NCBI RefSeq assembly: GCF_007096635.1
Contig: NZ_VKAA01000028.1
Coordinates: 1 to 60,900, forward strand
Direction of reading: 5' to 3'
Length of the DNA stretch: 60,900 bases
Source of the DNA: Mycolicibacterium sp. 018/SC-01/001
Lineage (GTDB): Bacteria; Actinomycetota; Actinomycetes; Mycobacteriales; Mycobacteriaceae
In this document: piece by piece, positions 53,897-60,900 of the stretch
Layout of the letters: every line of letters begins with the position of its first letter
How positions within the stretch are numbered: the stretch's first letter is position 1
Notes under the pieces: generated by a model
Databases searched by the model: none
Seen by the model: the letters and a program-made list of their open reading frames with translations, nothing else
What the model was told of the DNA's origin: nothing
Translations under genes and position numbers: made by a program

Positions 53897-55047
53897 AGCA
53901 CGATCTCCGGAACCTCGAGGCGCACGCCGCGTGCGGAACTGTCGAGGCCGAGCTGGGCGAGCTGGACACCGCGTGCGGCCGAGAGCAGTCCGAAGCGGTG
54001 CGGCCGCTCGGAGAGCACGTCACGCAGGTACTCCTCCCACTGCAGCTTGAAACCGTTGTCGAGTTCGGCGTTGGCCGGCACGTCGAGCCACTGGTCGCGG
54101 AACTTTTCGGTGGCCGGGAGGTCCGGATTCCATACGGGCTTCGGCGTGTGTGCTCGCTGCTGTGCGACGCAATTACGAAGTCCCGCAACAGCGGAACCGT
54201 GCGTGCCGTCGATCTGGAACTCGACGAGTTCGTCGCGGTGCACGCGCACCGCCCACGACGAGTTGATCTGCGCGATGACGCCCCCGGCGATCTCGAAGAT
54301 GCCGTACGCGGCGTCGTCGGCGGTGGCGGCGTACTCCTTACCTGCCTCGTCCCAGCGCGTCGGGATGTGGGTGACGGTCTTCGCCGTGACGGCCTCGACC
54401 TTGCCGAGCAGGCCCTCCATGACGTAGTTCCAGTGGCAGAACATGTCCACGGTGATCCCGCCGCCGTCCTCGGCGCGGTAGTTCCAGCTGGGCCGCTGCG
54501 CCGCCTGGCCGTCCCCTTCGAACACCCAGTAGCCGAACTCGCCGCGCATCGACAGGATGCGGCCGAAGAACCCCTCGTCGACCAGACGACGGAGCTTCAC
54601 CAGCCCGGGCAGGTAGAGCTTGTCGTGCACGACGCCGGCCACGATGCCGGCGTTCTCCGCCATCCGAGCGAGTTCGACGGCCTCGACCAGCGTTTCCGCC
54701 GTGGGCTTTTCGGTGTAGACGTGCTTGCCCGCCTTGATCGCTGCGGTGAGCGCCTCGACCCTGCGCGAGGTCACCTGCGCGTCGAAGTAGACGTCCACGC
54801 TCGGATCCGCGATGACGGCCGCGGTGTCGGTGGTCCAGTGTTCGACGTCGTGCCGTGCGGCGAGGTCGGCGACACGGTCGGCGTTGCGGCCGACCAGGAT
54901 CGGCTCGACGGCGACGCGGGTGCCGTCCTCGAGCACGAGGCCCGAGTCGCGCAGCGGCAGGATCGAGCGCACCAGATGCTGGCGGTAGCCCATGCGACCG
55001 GTGACGCCGTTCATGGCGATACGCAGGGTTTTGCGGGGAGTGGTCAT
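53893..55047 (-). CDS. Gfo/Idh/MocA family dehydrogenase
   Basis: A 384-residue NAD(P)-dependent oxidoreductase. The Rossmann part begins RIAMNGVTGRMGYRQHLV, with the active-site lysine in KHVYTEKPTAET near residue 115; the C-terminal domain holds CHWNYVMEG with a likely catalytic histidine. NGVTGRMG is unusual for the loop and typical of a subgroup that travels with DUF993. These enzymes oxidise sugars and polyols. The ATG at 55047 is used rather than the longer frame to 55158. It is the first gene of a three-gene overlapping operon with a LacI operator in its promoter. Confidence 0.88.
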   Translation of the reverse strand: MTTPRKTLRIAMNGVTGRMGYRQHLVRSILPLRDSGLVLEDGTRVAVEPILVGRNADRVADLAARHDVEHWTTDTAAVIADPSVDVYFDAQVTSRRVEALTAAIKAGKHVYTEKPTAETLVEAVELARMAENAGIVAGVVHDKLYLPGLVKLRRLVDEGFFGRILSMRGEFGYWVFEGDGQAAQRPSWNYRAEDGGGITVDMFCHWNYVMEGLLGKVEAVTAKTVTHIPTRWDEAGKEYAATADDAAYGIFEIAGGVIAQINSSWAVRVHRDELVEFQIDGTHGSAVAGLRNCVAQQRAHTPKPVWNPDLPATEKFRDQWLDVPANAELDNGFKLQWEEYLRDVLSERPHRFGLLSAARGVQLAQLGLDSSARGVRLEVPEIVL

Positions 55048-55114
55048 GGTGAACGTGCTCCATCGTGGGGCGCGGCGTCGGCGACGCTGCGCGAAGGGCG
55101 GTGGATTGCACTTC

Positions 55115-55128
55115 GGAATGCGCTTTCC
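55115..55128. promoter_or_regulatory. LacI-type operator 1
   Basis: GGAATGCGCTTTCC, a 14-base near-palindrome with the CG-rich centre typical of LacI-family sites. It is the exact reverse complement of the site at 56309-56322. It directly follows the -10 of the Gfo/Idh promoter and lies 81 bases before the lacI-type gene. Confidence 0.8.
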
Positions 55129-55158
55129 ACGGTAAGCTGACAGCCGCGCATCGGTCAA
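55129..55158 (-). promoter_or_regulatory. Housekeeping promoter of the Gfo/Idh operon
   Basis: On the minus strand TTGACC (55153-55158), 18 bases, TACCGT (55129-55134, a TANNNT -10). The operator at 55115-55128 covers the expected transcription start, the usual place for repression. Confidence 0.55.
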
Positions 55159-55208
55159 CCCATGCGCGGAAACTCGCCCGTGACGTGGCGATTGAGAAAG
55201 GCGGGCGG

Positions 55209-56234
55209 ATGGCGGTCACCCTGCAGGACGTCGCGACGCGCGCGGGCGTGTCGCAGGCGACGGCGTCCCGCGTGCTCAACGGGTCCGCGCGCGTCCCTGG
55301 GGAGGGCGTCGCCGATCGCGTCCGCGCAGCGGCGCGGGAACTGGGGTACGTGCCGAACGCGCAGGCCCAGGCGCTCGCGAGGGCGTCGACCGGACTCCTC
55401 GGCCTCGTCGTGCACGACATCGCCGACCCGTACTTCTCGTCGATCGCGCGCGGCGTGCAGAAGGCCTCGCGCGCGGCGGGCAAGCAGGTATTGCTCGCCA
55501 GCACTGACCGCGACTACGACGTCGAACGCGATGCGGTCAGCACGTTCATCTCCCACCGCGCCGACGCCATCGTGCTGGCCGGTTCCCGTCAGAGCGGGCA
55601 CCTCGACCGCGACATCGAAACCGAGTTCGGCCGCTACCGGGACAACGGTGGTCGCATCGTCGTCATCGGTCAGCCGCTGGCCTTCGGTGGCGCCGTCGAA
55701 CCCGAGAATGCCTTTGCCTCAGCGCAACTGGCTGATCAGCTCATCGAGCTCGGGCACAACCAGTTCGCCGTGATCGGCGGGCCGGGCAGCATCCGCACCG
55801 CGGTGGACCGCCGCAACGGATTCGTCGACGCGCTGGGCAGGCGTGGCATCACGCCGCTGGTCGAGGTCTCGGGCGATTTCACCCGCGACGGCGGGCACTC
55901 GGCCGCCCGCCGGCTCGCCGCTGCACTGCAGCTCAGCCCCGCCACGGGTGCCCAGCCGGTATGCGTCTTCGCCGTCACCGACGTCATGGCCATCGGCGCC
56001 ATCGCCGCGTGGCGGGAGCTGGGCCTCGAGGTCCCGCGCGACGTCTGCATCGCCGGCTTCGACGACATTCCCACGCTGCGCGACCACTGGCCGAGCCTGT
56101 CGACAGTGGCACTACCCCTCGAGCGCATCGGGGAGCGCGCGGTCGAGCTCGCGCTCTGCACCGATCCGGGCGCCGACGACCTCCGCGAACGCGTCGCGGG
56201 CCAGGTCGTGCTTCGCACAAGTACGCGGCTCTGA
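55209..56234 (+). CDS. LacI family transcriptional repressor
   Basis: A 341-residue LacI/GalR regulator. The DNA-binding unit is residues 1-50 (TLQDVATRAGVSQATASRVL, with hinge NGSARV..), followed by a periplasmic-binding-protein-like effector domain starting LLGLVVHDIADPYFS and ending with DVCIAGFDDIPTLRDHWP. GAAAGGCGG precedes the ATG at 55209. It lies between two units that carry the same 14-base operator, so it is the probable repressor of both and of itself. The effector should be the imported compound or a product of it. Confidence 0.9.
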   Translation: MAVTLQDVATRAGVSQATASRVLNGSARVPGEGVADRVRAAARELGYVPNAQAQALARASTGLLGLVVHDIADPYFSSIARGVQKASRAAGKQVLLASTDRDYDVERDAVSTFISHRADAIVLAGSRQSGHLDRDIETEFGRYRDNGGRIVVIGQPLAFGGAVEPENAFASAQLADQLIELGHNQFAVIGGPGSIRTAVDRRNGFVDALGRRGITPLVEVSGDFTRDGGHSAARRLAAALQLSPATGAQPVCVFAVTDVMAIGAIAAWRELGLEVPRDVCIAGFDDIPTLRDHWPSLSTVALPLERIGERAVELALCTDPGADDLRERVAGQVVLRTSTRL

Positions 56235-56266
56235 CCTCGGCTGATGCCGCCCCGGACGGAGCGTCG

Positions 56267-56296
56267 TTGACAGTGTGTGCTGCATCACGTTAGGGT
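56267..56296 (+). promoter_or_regulatory. Housekeeping promoter of the ABC importer
   Basis: TTGACA (56267-56272), 18 bases, TAGGGT (56291-56296, TANNNT). The expected start is near 56303, just ahead of the operator at 56309-56322. Confidence 0.6.
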
Positions 56297-56308
56297 CGGA
56301 ACTGCTTC

Positions 56309-56322
56309 GGAAAGCGCATTCC
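56309..56322. promoter_or_regulatory. LacI-type operator 2
   Basis: GGAAAGCGCATTCC, reverse complement of operator 1; both are preceded by CTTC. It lies 46 bases upstream of the permease ATG and just after the promoter start point. Confidence 0.8.
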
Positions 56323-56368
56323 CATCGAGTGGTCACCCCACTCGGACCTTCGAATCAAGGATTCATCC

Positions 56369-57232
56369 ATGGCCGTAACCGCACCCGCGGAATCGAGCCG
56401 GGCCACGCGCCCCGCCGCCCAGAGAACACGCCCGCGGAGATCGTTGTCGCCGATGGCCACGCTGTCGAGCATCTGGCGCCCGTCGGCTCTGTTGCTCGCC
56501 CTCCTCGTCGCGTGGTGGGCCGTCACCGAAGCAGACCTCGTCGCGCCCTACATCCTGCCCTCGCCCGCTGACACGTGGCAGACCGCCGTGGACAACGCCG
56601 GCTACCTCGCGCAGAACACCTGGGTCACCACCTGGGAGACGGTGGTCGGATTCGTGATCGCCACCGTGGTCGGCGTTTTCGTCGCGGTCGTGATGGTCTA
56701 TTCGTCGAACGTCGAGAAGACCGTCTATCCGCTGATCCTGTTCGCTCAGGTGATCCCGAAGATCGCGATCGCGCCGCTGTTCATCGTCTGGCTGGGGTTC
56801 GGCACGTCACCCAAGATCCTCGTCGCCGTCCTGATGGCGTTCTTCCCGATCGTCATCTCGGGACTGGCCGGTCTGAGGTCGGTCGACCCCGAGATCCTCG
56901 AGCTGACATCGACCATGGGTGCGAGCAAGCTCAAGACCTTCGCCAAGATCCGCTTCCCCGCCGCGCTGCCGCAGTTGATGTCGGGACTCAAAGTCGCGGC
57001 CACCCTCGCCGTGACCGGTGCTGTCGTCGGCGAATTCGTCGGCTCCAACGAGGGCCTCGGCTACGTCATCCTGCAGGCGAACGGAAATGTCGACACCGCA
57101 ATGCTGTTCGCCGCACTCGTGATCATGTCGGCGCTGGGCATCGCTCTCTTCGCCGTCATCGAGATCGCCGAGAAGCTGCTCATCCCGTGGCACTCGTCGC
57201 GCCGCATCAGTTCATCCACCACCCAAGCCTGA
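56369..57232 (+). CDS. NitT/TauT-type ABC transporter permease
   Basis: A 287-residue inner-membrane permease (SsuC/TauC/ThiX type). A basic N-terminal tail is followed by six helices; AWWAVTEADLVAPYILPSP near residue 50 is the family start, the EAA loop reads STMGASKLKTFAKIRFPAAL near residue 190, and EFVGSNEGLGYVI closes the core. It opens a three-gene importer operon: permease, binding protein 20 bases on, ATPase 11 bases further. A LacI operator lies in its promoter. Confidence 0.88.
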   Translation: MAVTAPAESSRATRPAAQRTRPRRSLSPMATLSSIWRPSALLLALLVAWWAVTEADLVAPYILPSPADTWQTAVDNAGYLAQNTWVTTWETVVGFVIATVVGVFVAVVMVYSSNVEKTVYPLILFAQVIPKIAIAPLFIVWLGFGTSPKILVAVLMAFFPIVISGLAGLRSVDPEILELTSTMGASKLKTFAKIRFPAALPQLMSGLKVAATLAVTGAVVGEFVGSNEGLGYVILQANGNVDTAMLFAALVIMSALGIALFAVIEIAEKLLIPWHSSRRISSSTTQA

Positions 57233-57252
57233 CCCGGAATCCAGGAGAGACC

Positions 57253-58287
57253 ATGTCGTTGCACCGACGGGCCGTCGGCATCGCCGCCGCGGCCACCGCC
57301 ACCCTGCTGACCCTGACCGCGTGTGGGGGCAGTGGATCCGAAAACTCAACCGCCGCTGACGGATCGACCTCCCCGGCGACGCTTATGCTCAACTGGTACC
57401 CCTACGGTGAGCACGCCCCGTTCTACTACGGCGTCGAGAAGGGGATCTTCGCTGAACACGGGATCAACCTGAAGATCGACGCCGGGCAGGGTTCGACCAA
57501 GACCGTGCAGGCGGTCGGCTCCCAACAGGTGGACTTCGGCTGGGCTGACACACCCGCCGTCCTGAGCAACATCGACAAGGGCGTCAAGGTGAAGAGCATG
57601 GGCGTGTTCCTGCAGACCACGCCGTCGGCAGTGCAGGTGTTCGCGGACTCGGGGATCAACACCGCCCAGGATCTCGTCGGCAAGACCATCGCGGTGTCGG
57701 CCGGCGATGCGCCGACAACGACTTTCCCGATCTACCTCGAGAAGGTCGGAGTCCCTGCGGATCAGGTGAAGCAGCAGAGTCTCGACGCCGCGGGCAAGAT
57801 GTCTGCGCTCATGTCTGGTCGGGTCGACGGATTGATCGGCTTCGCCCACGACCAGGGCCCGACCATCGCGAACAAGAGCGGGCGCGAGATGCGCTACCTG
57901 CGGTACAGCGACGCCGGCCTGAACTTCTACAGCAACGGCCTCATCGCCAACACCGAGACTCTGTCCGACAACAAGGAACTCGCGCAACAGATGGTCGAAG
58001 CCACCAGTGAGGCCTTCGCGGCCGCGGTCGCAGACCCCGAAGGCGCCGTGGACGCCATGGCGGGGAAGGACCCGCAGATGCCGCCGCGTGAAGTGCTGCT
58101 CGAGCAGTGGCGTCAGACCATCCCGCTGCTGAGCACCCCCGCGACCGTCGGCCAGGCGCCCGGTGTCAACTCGGAAGCCGACTGGAAATCCACGATCGCC
58201 ACGCTGAACGAGGCGGGTCTGCTCGAGACCGCAAAGGAACCCAGTGCGTACTGGGACTCCTCCATCAGCCCCCGCGGCAACGAGTAG
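57253..58287 (+). CDS. NitT/TauT-type substrate-binding lipoprotein
   Basis: A 344-residue binding protein of the NMT1/SsuA/ThiY family. The signal ends in the lipobox LTAC near residue 24. The mature part begins LMLNWYPYGEHAPFYYGVEKG, the pattern also used by pyrimidine, riboflavin and thiamine-precursor binding proteins, followed by GSTKTVQAVGSQQVDFGWAD and GKTIAVSAGDAPTTTFP. The LNWYP..H start is nearer to the HMP/riboflavin-type group than to taurine binders, but the catabolic neighbours point to a carbon source. CAGGAGA precedes the ATG. Confidence 0.88.
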   Translation: MSLHRRAVGIAAAATATLLTLTACGGSGSENSTAADGSTSPATLMLNWYPYGEHAPFYYGVEKGIFAEHGINLKIDAGQGSTKTVQAVGSQQVDFGWADTPAVLSNIDKGVKVKSMGVFLQTTPSAVQVFADSGINTAQDLVGKTIAVSAGDAPTTTFPIYLEKVGVPADQVKQQSLDAAGKMSALMSGRVDGLIGFAHDQGPTIANKSGREMRYLRYSDAGLNFYSNGLIANTETLSDNKELAQQMVEATSEAFAAAVADPEGAVDAMAGKDPQMPPREVLLEQWRQTIPLLSTPATVGQAPGVNSEADWKSTIATLNEAGLLETAKEPSAYWDSSISPRGNE

Positions 58288-58298
58288 GAGCAGAGCAG

Positions 58299-59108
58299 AT
58301 GACCACCGCCACCATCGATCCGTCGACCGGCGTGACTCCCGTCGGCATCACCGTCGAGGGCCTCACGGTCACGTTCTCCTCCAAGCGCGGAACCACCACC
58401 GCGCTGCAGGACATCGATCTGCAGGTCGCCGACGGCGAGTTCGTCACCATCGCGGGCCCGTCGGGATGTGGAAAGTCGACACTGCTCAAGGTGATCGCCG
58501 GCCTCACCGGTTCCACCAGCGGCGAGGTGCGACTGCGCGGCAAGGCCGTGCGCGGGCCGCAGCGGGAGATCGGCTACGTGTTCCAGCGAGCCGCCCTGCT
58601 CGAATGGCGCAGCGTACGCAAGAACATCCTGCTCCAGGCCGAGATGCGCGGCATGCCCCGGCAGGCAGCGGCACGTCGGTGTGACCACCTGCTGGAGATG
58701 ACTGGGCTCTCGGGTTTCGCCAACGCGATGCCCTACGAGCTCTCGGGCGGTATGCAGCAACGGGTTTCACTGTGCCGGGCGTTGCTGCACGAGCCCGACG
58801 TGCTGCTGATGGACGAGCCGTTCGGCGCGCTCGACGCGTTGACCCGGGAGAAGATGAACGTCGAACTGCACCGCATCTGGCGGGAGACGCAGACGACCGT
58901 CGTCCTGGTGACCCACTCCGTCGCCGAGGCCGTGTACCTGGCCAACCGCGTCGTGGTGATGAGCCCCCGTCCTGGTCGGATCGTCGAGACTCTCGACGTC
59001 GACCTGCCCGCGGACCGGAACTACGCCGACACCATGGAGCGGCCGGAGTTCATCCGCGTCGCCAATCGGGTGCGAGATCTGTTGGGGAGTTCGACCGCCG
59101 CGGACTGA
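58299..59108 (+). CDS. NitT/TauT-type ABC transporter ATPase
   Basis: A 269-residue ABC ATPase: Walker A GPSGCGKST near residue 53, Q-loop VFQRAALLEWRSV, signature LSGGMQQR, Walker B LLMDEPFGALD and switch THSVAEAV. RTALLPW-like Q-loop sequence is typical of SsuB/TauB. It is the last gene of the importer and ends 4 bases from the convergent SDR gene. TAGGAG lies 7 bases before the ATG. Confidence 0.9.
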   Translation: MTTATIDPSTGVTPVGITVEGLTVTFSSKRGTTTALQDIDLQVADGEFVTIAGPSGCGKSTLLKVIAGLTGSTSGEVRLRGKAVRGPQREIGYVFQRAALLEWRSVRKNILLQAEMRGMPRQAAARRCDHLLEMTGLSGFANAMPYELSGGMQQRVSLCRALLHEPDVLLMDEPFGALDALTREKMNVELHRIWRETQTTVVLVTHSVAEAVYLANRVVVMSPRPGRIVETLDVDLPADRNYADTMERPEFIRVANRVRDLLGSSTAAD

Positions 59109-59112
59109 TCGG

Positions 59113-59988
59113 TCAGCTCCGGCTGCCCAGTGGGTCCAGCTGATCGTCGGTGGCGTCGTCGGCGGCTGTGGAGAGGCTCCATTCCCTCCATTTCTCGTCG
59201 GTGGCAAGCAGATCACGTCCGGCGGCTGTCGCGTAGCGGTAGGCGTCCGGCCCGACGAGCAGTCGGGTGGGCGGTTCCGCCATCCCGATGACGTCGAGCA
59301 CCAGCGCGGCCACCTTGGCGGGGTCGCTCGCCCCGAGCGTTGCGGTGTTGCTCATCGTCGCGGCGGCCCCGACCGTGGGCTGATACTCCTCGCGGATCGG
59401 GTCCACACGCATGGACGATCCCGCCCAGTCGGTGCGCATGCCGCCCGGCTCCAGCACCGTCACCTTGATCCCCAGCGGCGCCACTTCCTGGGCGAGGACG
59501 CTGGAGAAGCCGGTGACCGCCCACTTGGCCGACTGGTAGGCGGCGAGGCCCGGTCGCGTCACTCGGCCGCCCACCGAGGAGATCTGGACGATGTGACCGC
59601 CGTGTTGGGCACGCATGACGGGCAGCGCGGCCTGCGTCAGCCGCACCACACCGAGGAAGTTGGTGTCGATCTGGGTCCGGAAGTCGTCGAAGTCGACATC
59701 CTCGATGGACCCTATGTTGGCGTACCCGGCGTTGTTCACCAGGACATCGAGCCGCCCGAACCGGTTGACAGCAGCCGCGATTGCCGCTCGGACCTGACCG
59801 TCGTCGGTCACATCCAGTGGGACGACCGACAGTGCGTCGGGGTACTCGGCGGTGAGGTCGTCGAGCGCCGAGGCCGAGCGAACGCCAGCGACGACGCGGT
59901 GCCCTGCGCGTAGTGCTGCTTCGGTGATCGCGCGACCGAGGCCGCGGGATGCGCCCGAAACGAGAAACACGTGCGATTGATCGGTCAT
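59113..59988 (-). CDS. SDR family oxidoreductase
   Basis: A 291-residue classical SDR: SGASRGLGRAI near residue 12, NNAGYANIG near residue 87, QISSVGG, YQSAKWA near residue 150, then LEPGGMRTDWAG. The tail, with PTRLLVGPDAYRYA, is that of the retinol-dehydrogenase-like group that reduces or oxidises lipophilic carbonyls. GAGGAG lies 5 bases before the ATG. The next SDR upstream ends 26 bases away on the same strand, so they may be co-transcribed. Confidence 0.85.
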   Translation of the reverse strand: MTDQSHVFLVSGASRGLGRAITEAALRAGHRVVAGVRSASALDDLTAEYPDALSVVPLDVTDDGQVRAAIAAAVNRFGRLDVLVNNAGYANIGSIEDVDFDDFRTQIDTNFLGVVRLTQAALPVMRAQHGGHIVQISSVGGRVTRPGLAAYQSAKWAVTGFSSVLAQEVAPLGIKVTVLEPGGMRTDWAGSSMRVDPIREEYQPTVGAAATMSNTATLGASDPAKVAALVLDVIGMAEPPTRLLVGPDAYRYATAAGRDLLATDEKWREWSLSTAADDATDDQLDPLGSRS

Positions 59989-60014
59989 GGGAACTCCTCG
60001 TGGTTGATGGGTGA

Positions 60015-60818
60015 TCAGGAAACGGATCGGATGGTGCCGCCGTCGACGCGGAGGTCGGCACCGCTGATGTAACCGGCATGCGTGCTGGCCAGAAACGTGA
60101 CGGCAGCAGCGATTTCCTCGACCCGGCCGAACCTGCCGATGTCGTTGGGGAACCACTGCGAAGACGCCGCCTTCTCGATGTCGGGCCAGTCGGTGCCCCA
60201 GCCGTTGTCCGCTGCCACTCGACGGGTCATGTCGCGGACCGGCTCGGTCAGAATCGCGCCGGGGGCAACGATGTTGGCGGTGACTCCTGTACCTGCCAGC
60301 TCTCGAGCCAGCGCCACCGTGAGGTTGTGGCGGGCCGCGAGCGTGGCGTTGTAATGCGGCTGAAGCGCGACCGGCTGGATGGCCAGGCCACCTCCGATCG
60401 TGACGATGCGACCCCATCCGCGACGTCGCATGCCGGGGACCAGATGACGAAGCATGCGGACGCCCGTCACGACGTTGGCCTGGTAGATGTCCGACCAGTC
60501 GTCGTCACTGAGCTGCGACCAGGTCAAGCCGTCGTAGTAGCCGGCATTGTTGACCAGGATGTCGATCTCGCCCGCGGCGTCGACCACTGCGGTCGCGCCG
60601 GCACTCGTCGTCAGGTCACCCAGTGCGGCGACCGCCTCGCCGCCGTTCGCGCGGATGGTGTCGACCACCGCGTGCGTCCTGGTCTGGTCGCGTCCATGCA
60701 CGACGACCGAAGCGCCCTCCGCCGCCAGCATTTCGGCGATAGCGCGACCGATGCCGGCGCTCGACCCGGTGATCAATGCGCGTCTGCCGATCAATCCCAT
60801 GTCCACGGCGGGCTCCAT
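60015..60818 (-). CDS. SDR family oxidoreductase
   Basis: A protein of about 267 residues: TGSSAGIGRAI near residue 18, NNAGYYDGL near residue 95 and IGGGLAIQP; at the usual catalytic tyrosine place it reads HYNATLAARHNLTVALA, with Tyr but with Ala-Ala-Arg instead of YxxxK, so the lysine is replaced or shifted; the end is ADLRVDGGTIRSV. The start may be the ATG at 60818 or 60800 (GGAG 12 bases before the latter); a longer frame runs to 60881. A regulator-like divergent start follows at the window edge. Confidence 0.75.
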   Translation of the reverse strand: MEPAVDMGLIGRRALITGSSAGIGRAIAEMLAAEGASVVVHGRDQTRTHAVVDTIRANGGEAVAALGDLTTSAGATAVVDAAGEIDILVNNAGYYDGLTWSQLSDDDWSDIYQANVVTGVRMLRHLVPGMRRRGWGRIVTIGGGLAIQPVALQPHYNATLAARHNLTVALARELAGTGVTANIVAPGAILTEPVRDMTRRVAADNGWGTDWPDIEKAASSQWFPNDIGRFGRVEEIAAAVTFLASTHAGYISGADLRVDGGTIRSVS

Positions 60819-60820
60819 AT

Positions 60821-60855
60821 CTACAGTCGTATACAAGACAGCTATACAGACGTAG
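60821..60855. promoter_or_regulatory. Imperfect palindrome in divergent promoter
   Basis: CTACAGTCGTATAC (60821-60834) and GCTATACAGACGTAG (60841-60855) are imperfect reverse complements (CTAC-GTC-GTATA core) and contain TATAC words. It lies between the SDR and a possible new gene starting GTG at 60888 (codons for MPTR, a common TetR start), which runs out of the window after 13 bases. Confidence 0.4.
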
Positions 60856-60900
60856 ACTTGTCGTCGTCTATTCCCTAGCATGAAGATGTGCCCACCCGCC

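Overview
The window is high-G+C actinobacterial DNA and most resembles a fast-growing mycobacterium (Mycolicibacterium type). This rests on the DUF501 gene followed by a Ppx/GppA phosphatase (the Rv1025-Rv1026 order), a UsfY-like stress protein, several DUF families common in mycobacteria, SigF-type promoter motifs and GTG/ATG starts with GGAGG-type ribosome sites. These calls come from reading the sequence; no database search was run.

Layout. 0-14.5 kb: end of the DUF501/ppx pair, a propionyl-CoA synthetase, two hydrolase loci, and a scattered general-stress set (DUF4383, DUF4235, an SDR, a zinc alcohol dehydrogenase, a 60-residue acidic protein, a UsfY-like protein). Members of this set carry GTTT-N15-GGGTA promoters typical of SigF. 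Virus-type topoisomerase IB and a Rho_N-like small protein also lie here. 14.5-23.8 kb: an amino-acid ABC transporter, a TAXI solute-binding lipoprotein, an MHS carboxylate permease with a TctDE-like two-component system, and a TetR-controlled DHA2 drug exporter.

23.9-26.6 kb: an accessory island starts at a tRNA(UAA) gene and ends in a diverged copy of that tRNA's 3' half plus flank. It holds two AT-richer genes: a Shedu-like (DUF4263) PD-(D/E)xK nuclease and a close downstream partner of unknown type. No integrase is present. 26.6-29.5 kb: a DUF1275 membrane protein and an exported arylsulfotransferase-like lipoprotein.

29.5-41.9 kb: a catabolic cluster for an aromatic or cyclic compound. 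It has a frameshifted amidohydrolase, an AceE-like TPP enzyme, a flavin monooxygenase, a VOC ring-cleavage-type dioxygenase, a fumarylacetoacetate-hydrolase-type enzyme, a PucR regulator, a cytochrome P450 and a TetR with two helix-turn-helix units, followed by two SDR-fold enzymes. Related TTGG-N8-CCAA palindromes precede both the P450 operon and the dioxygenase operon. 41.9-50.2 kb: exported VanX-like dipeptidase, an FNT channel coupled to cyanase, a membrane-anchored glutamate-synthase-like flavoprotein, a pyruvate-oxidase-like enzyme, a photolyase-family protein and an MHS transporter.

50.3-60.9 kb: a flavoprotein, then a compact LacI-controlled system. A three-gene overlapping operon (Gfo/Idh dehydrogenase, DUF993, TIM-barrel isomerase) and a NitT/TauT-type ABC importer flank the lacI gene. 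Both promoters carry the same 14-bp operator, GGAAAGCGCATTCC. This is probably an import-and-catabolism unit for an unidentified small molecule. Two SDR genes close the window.
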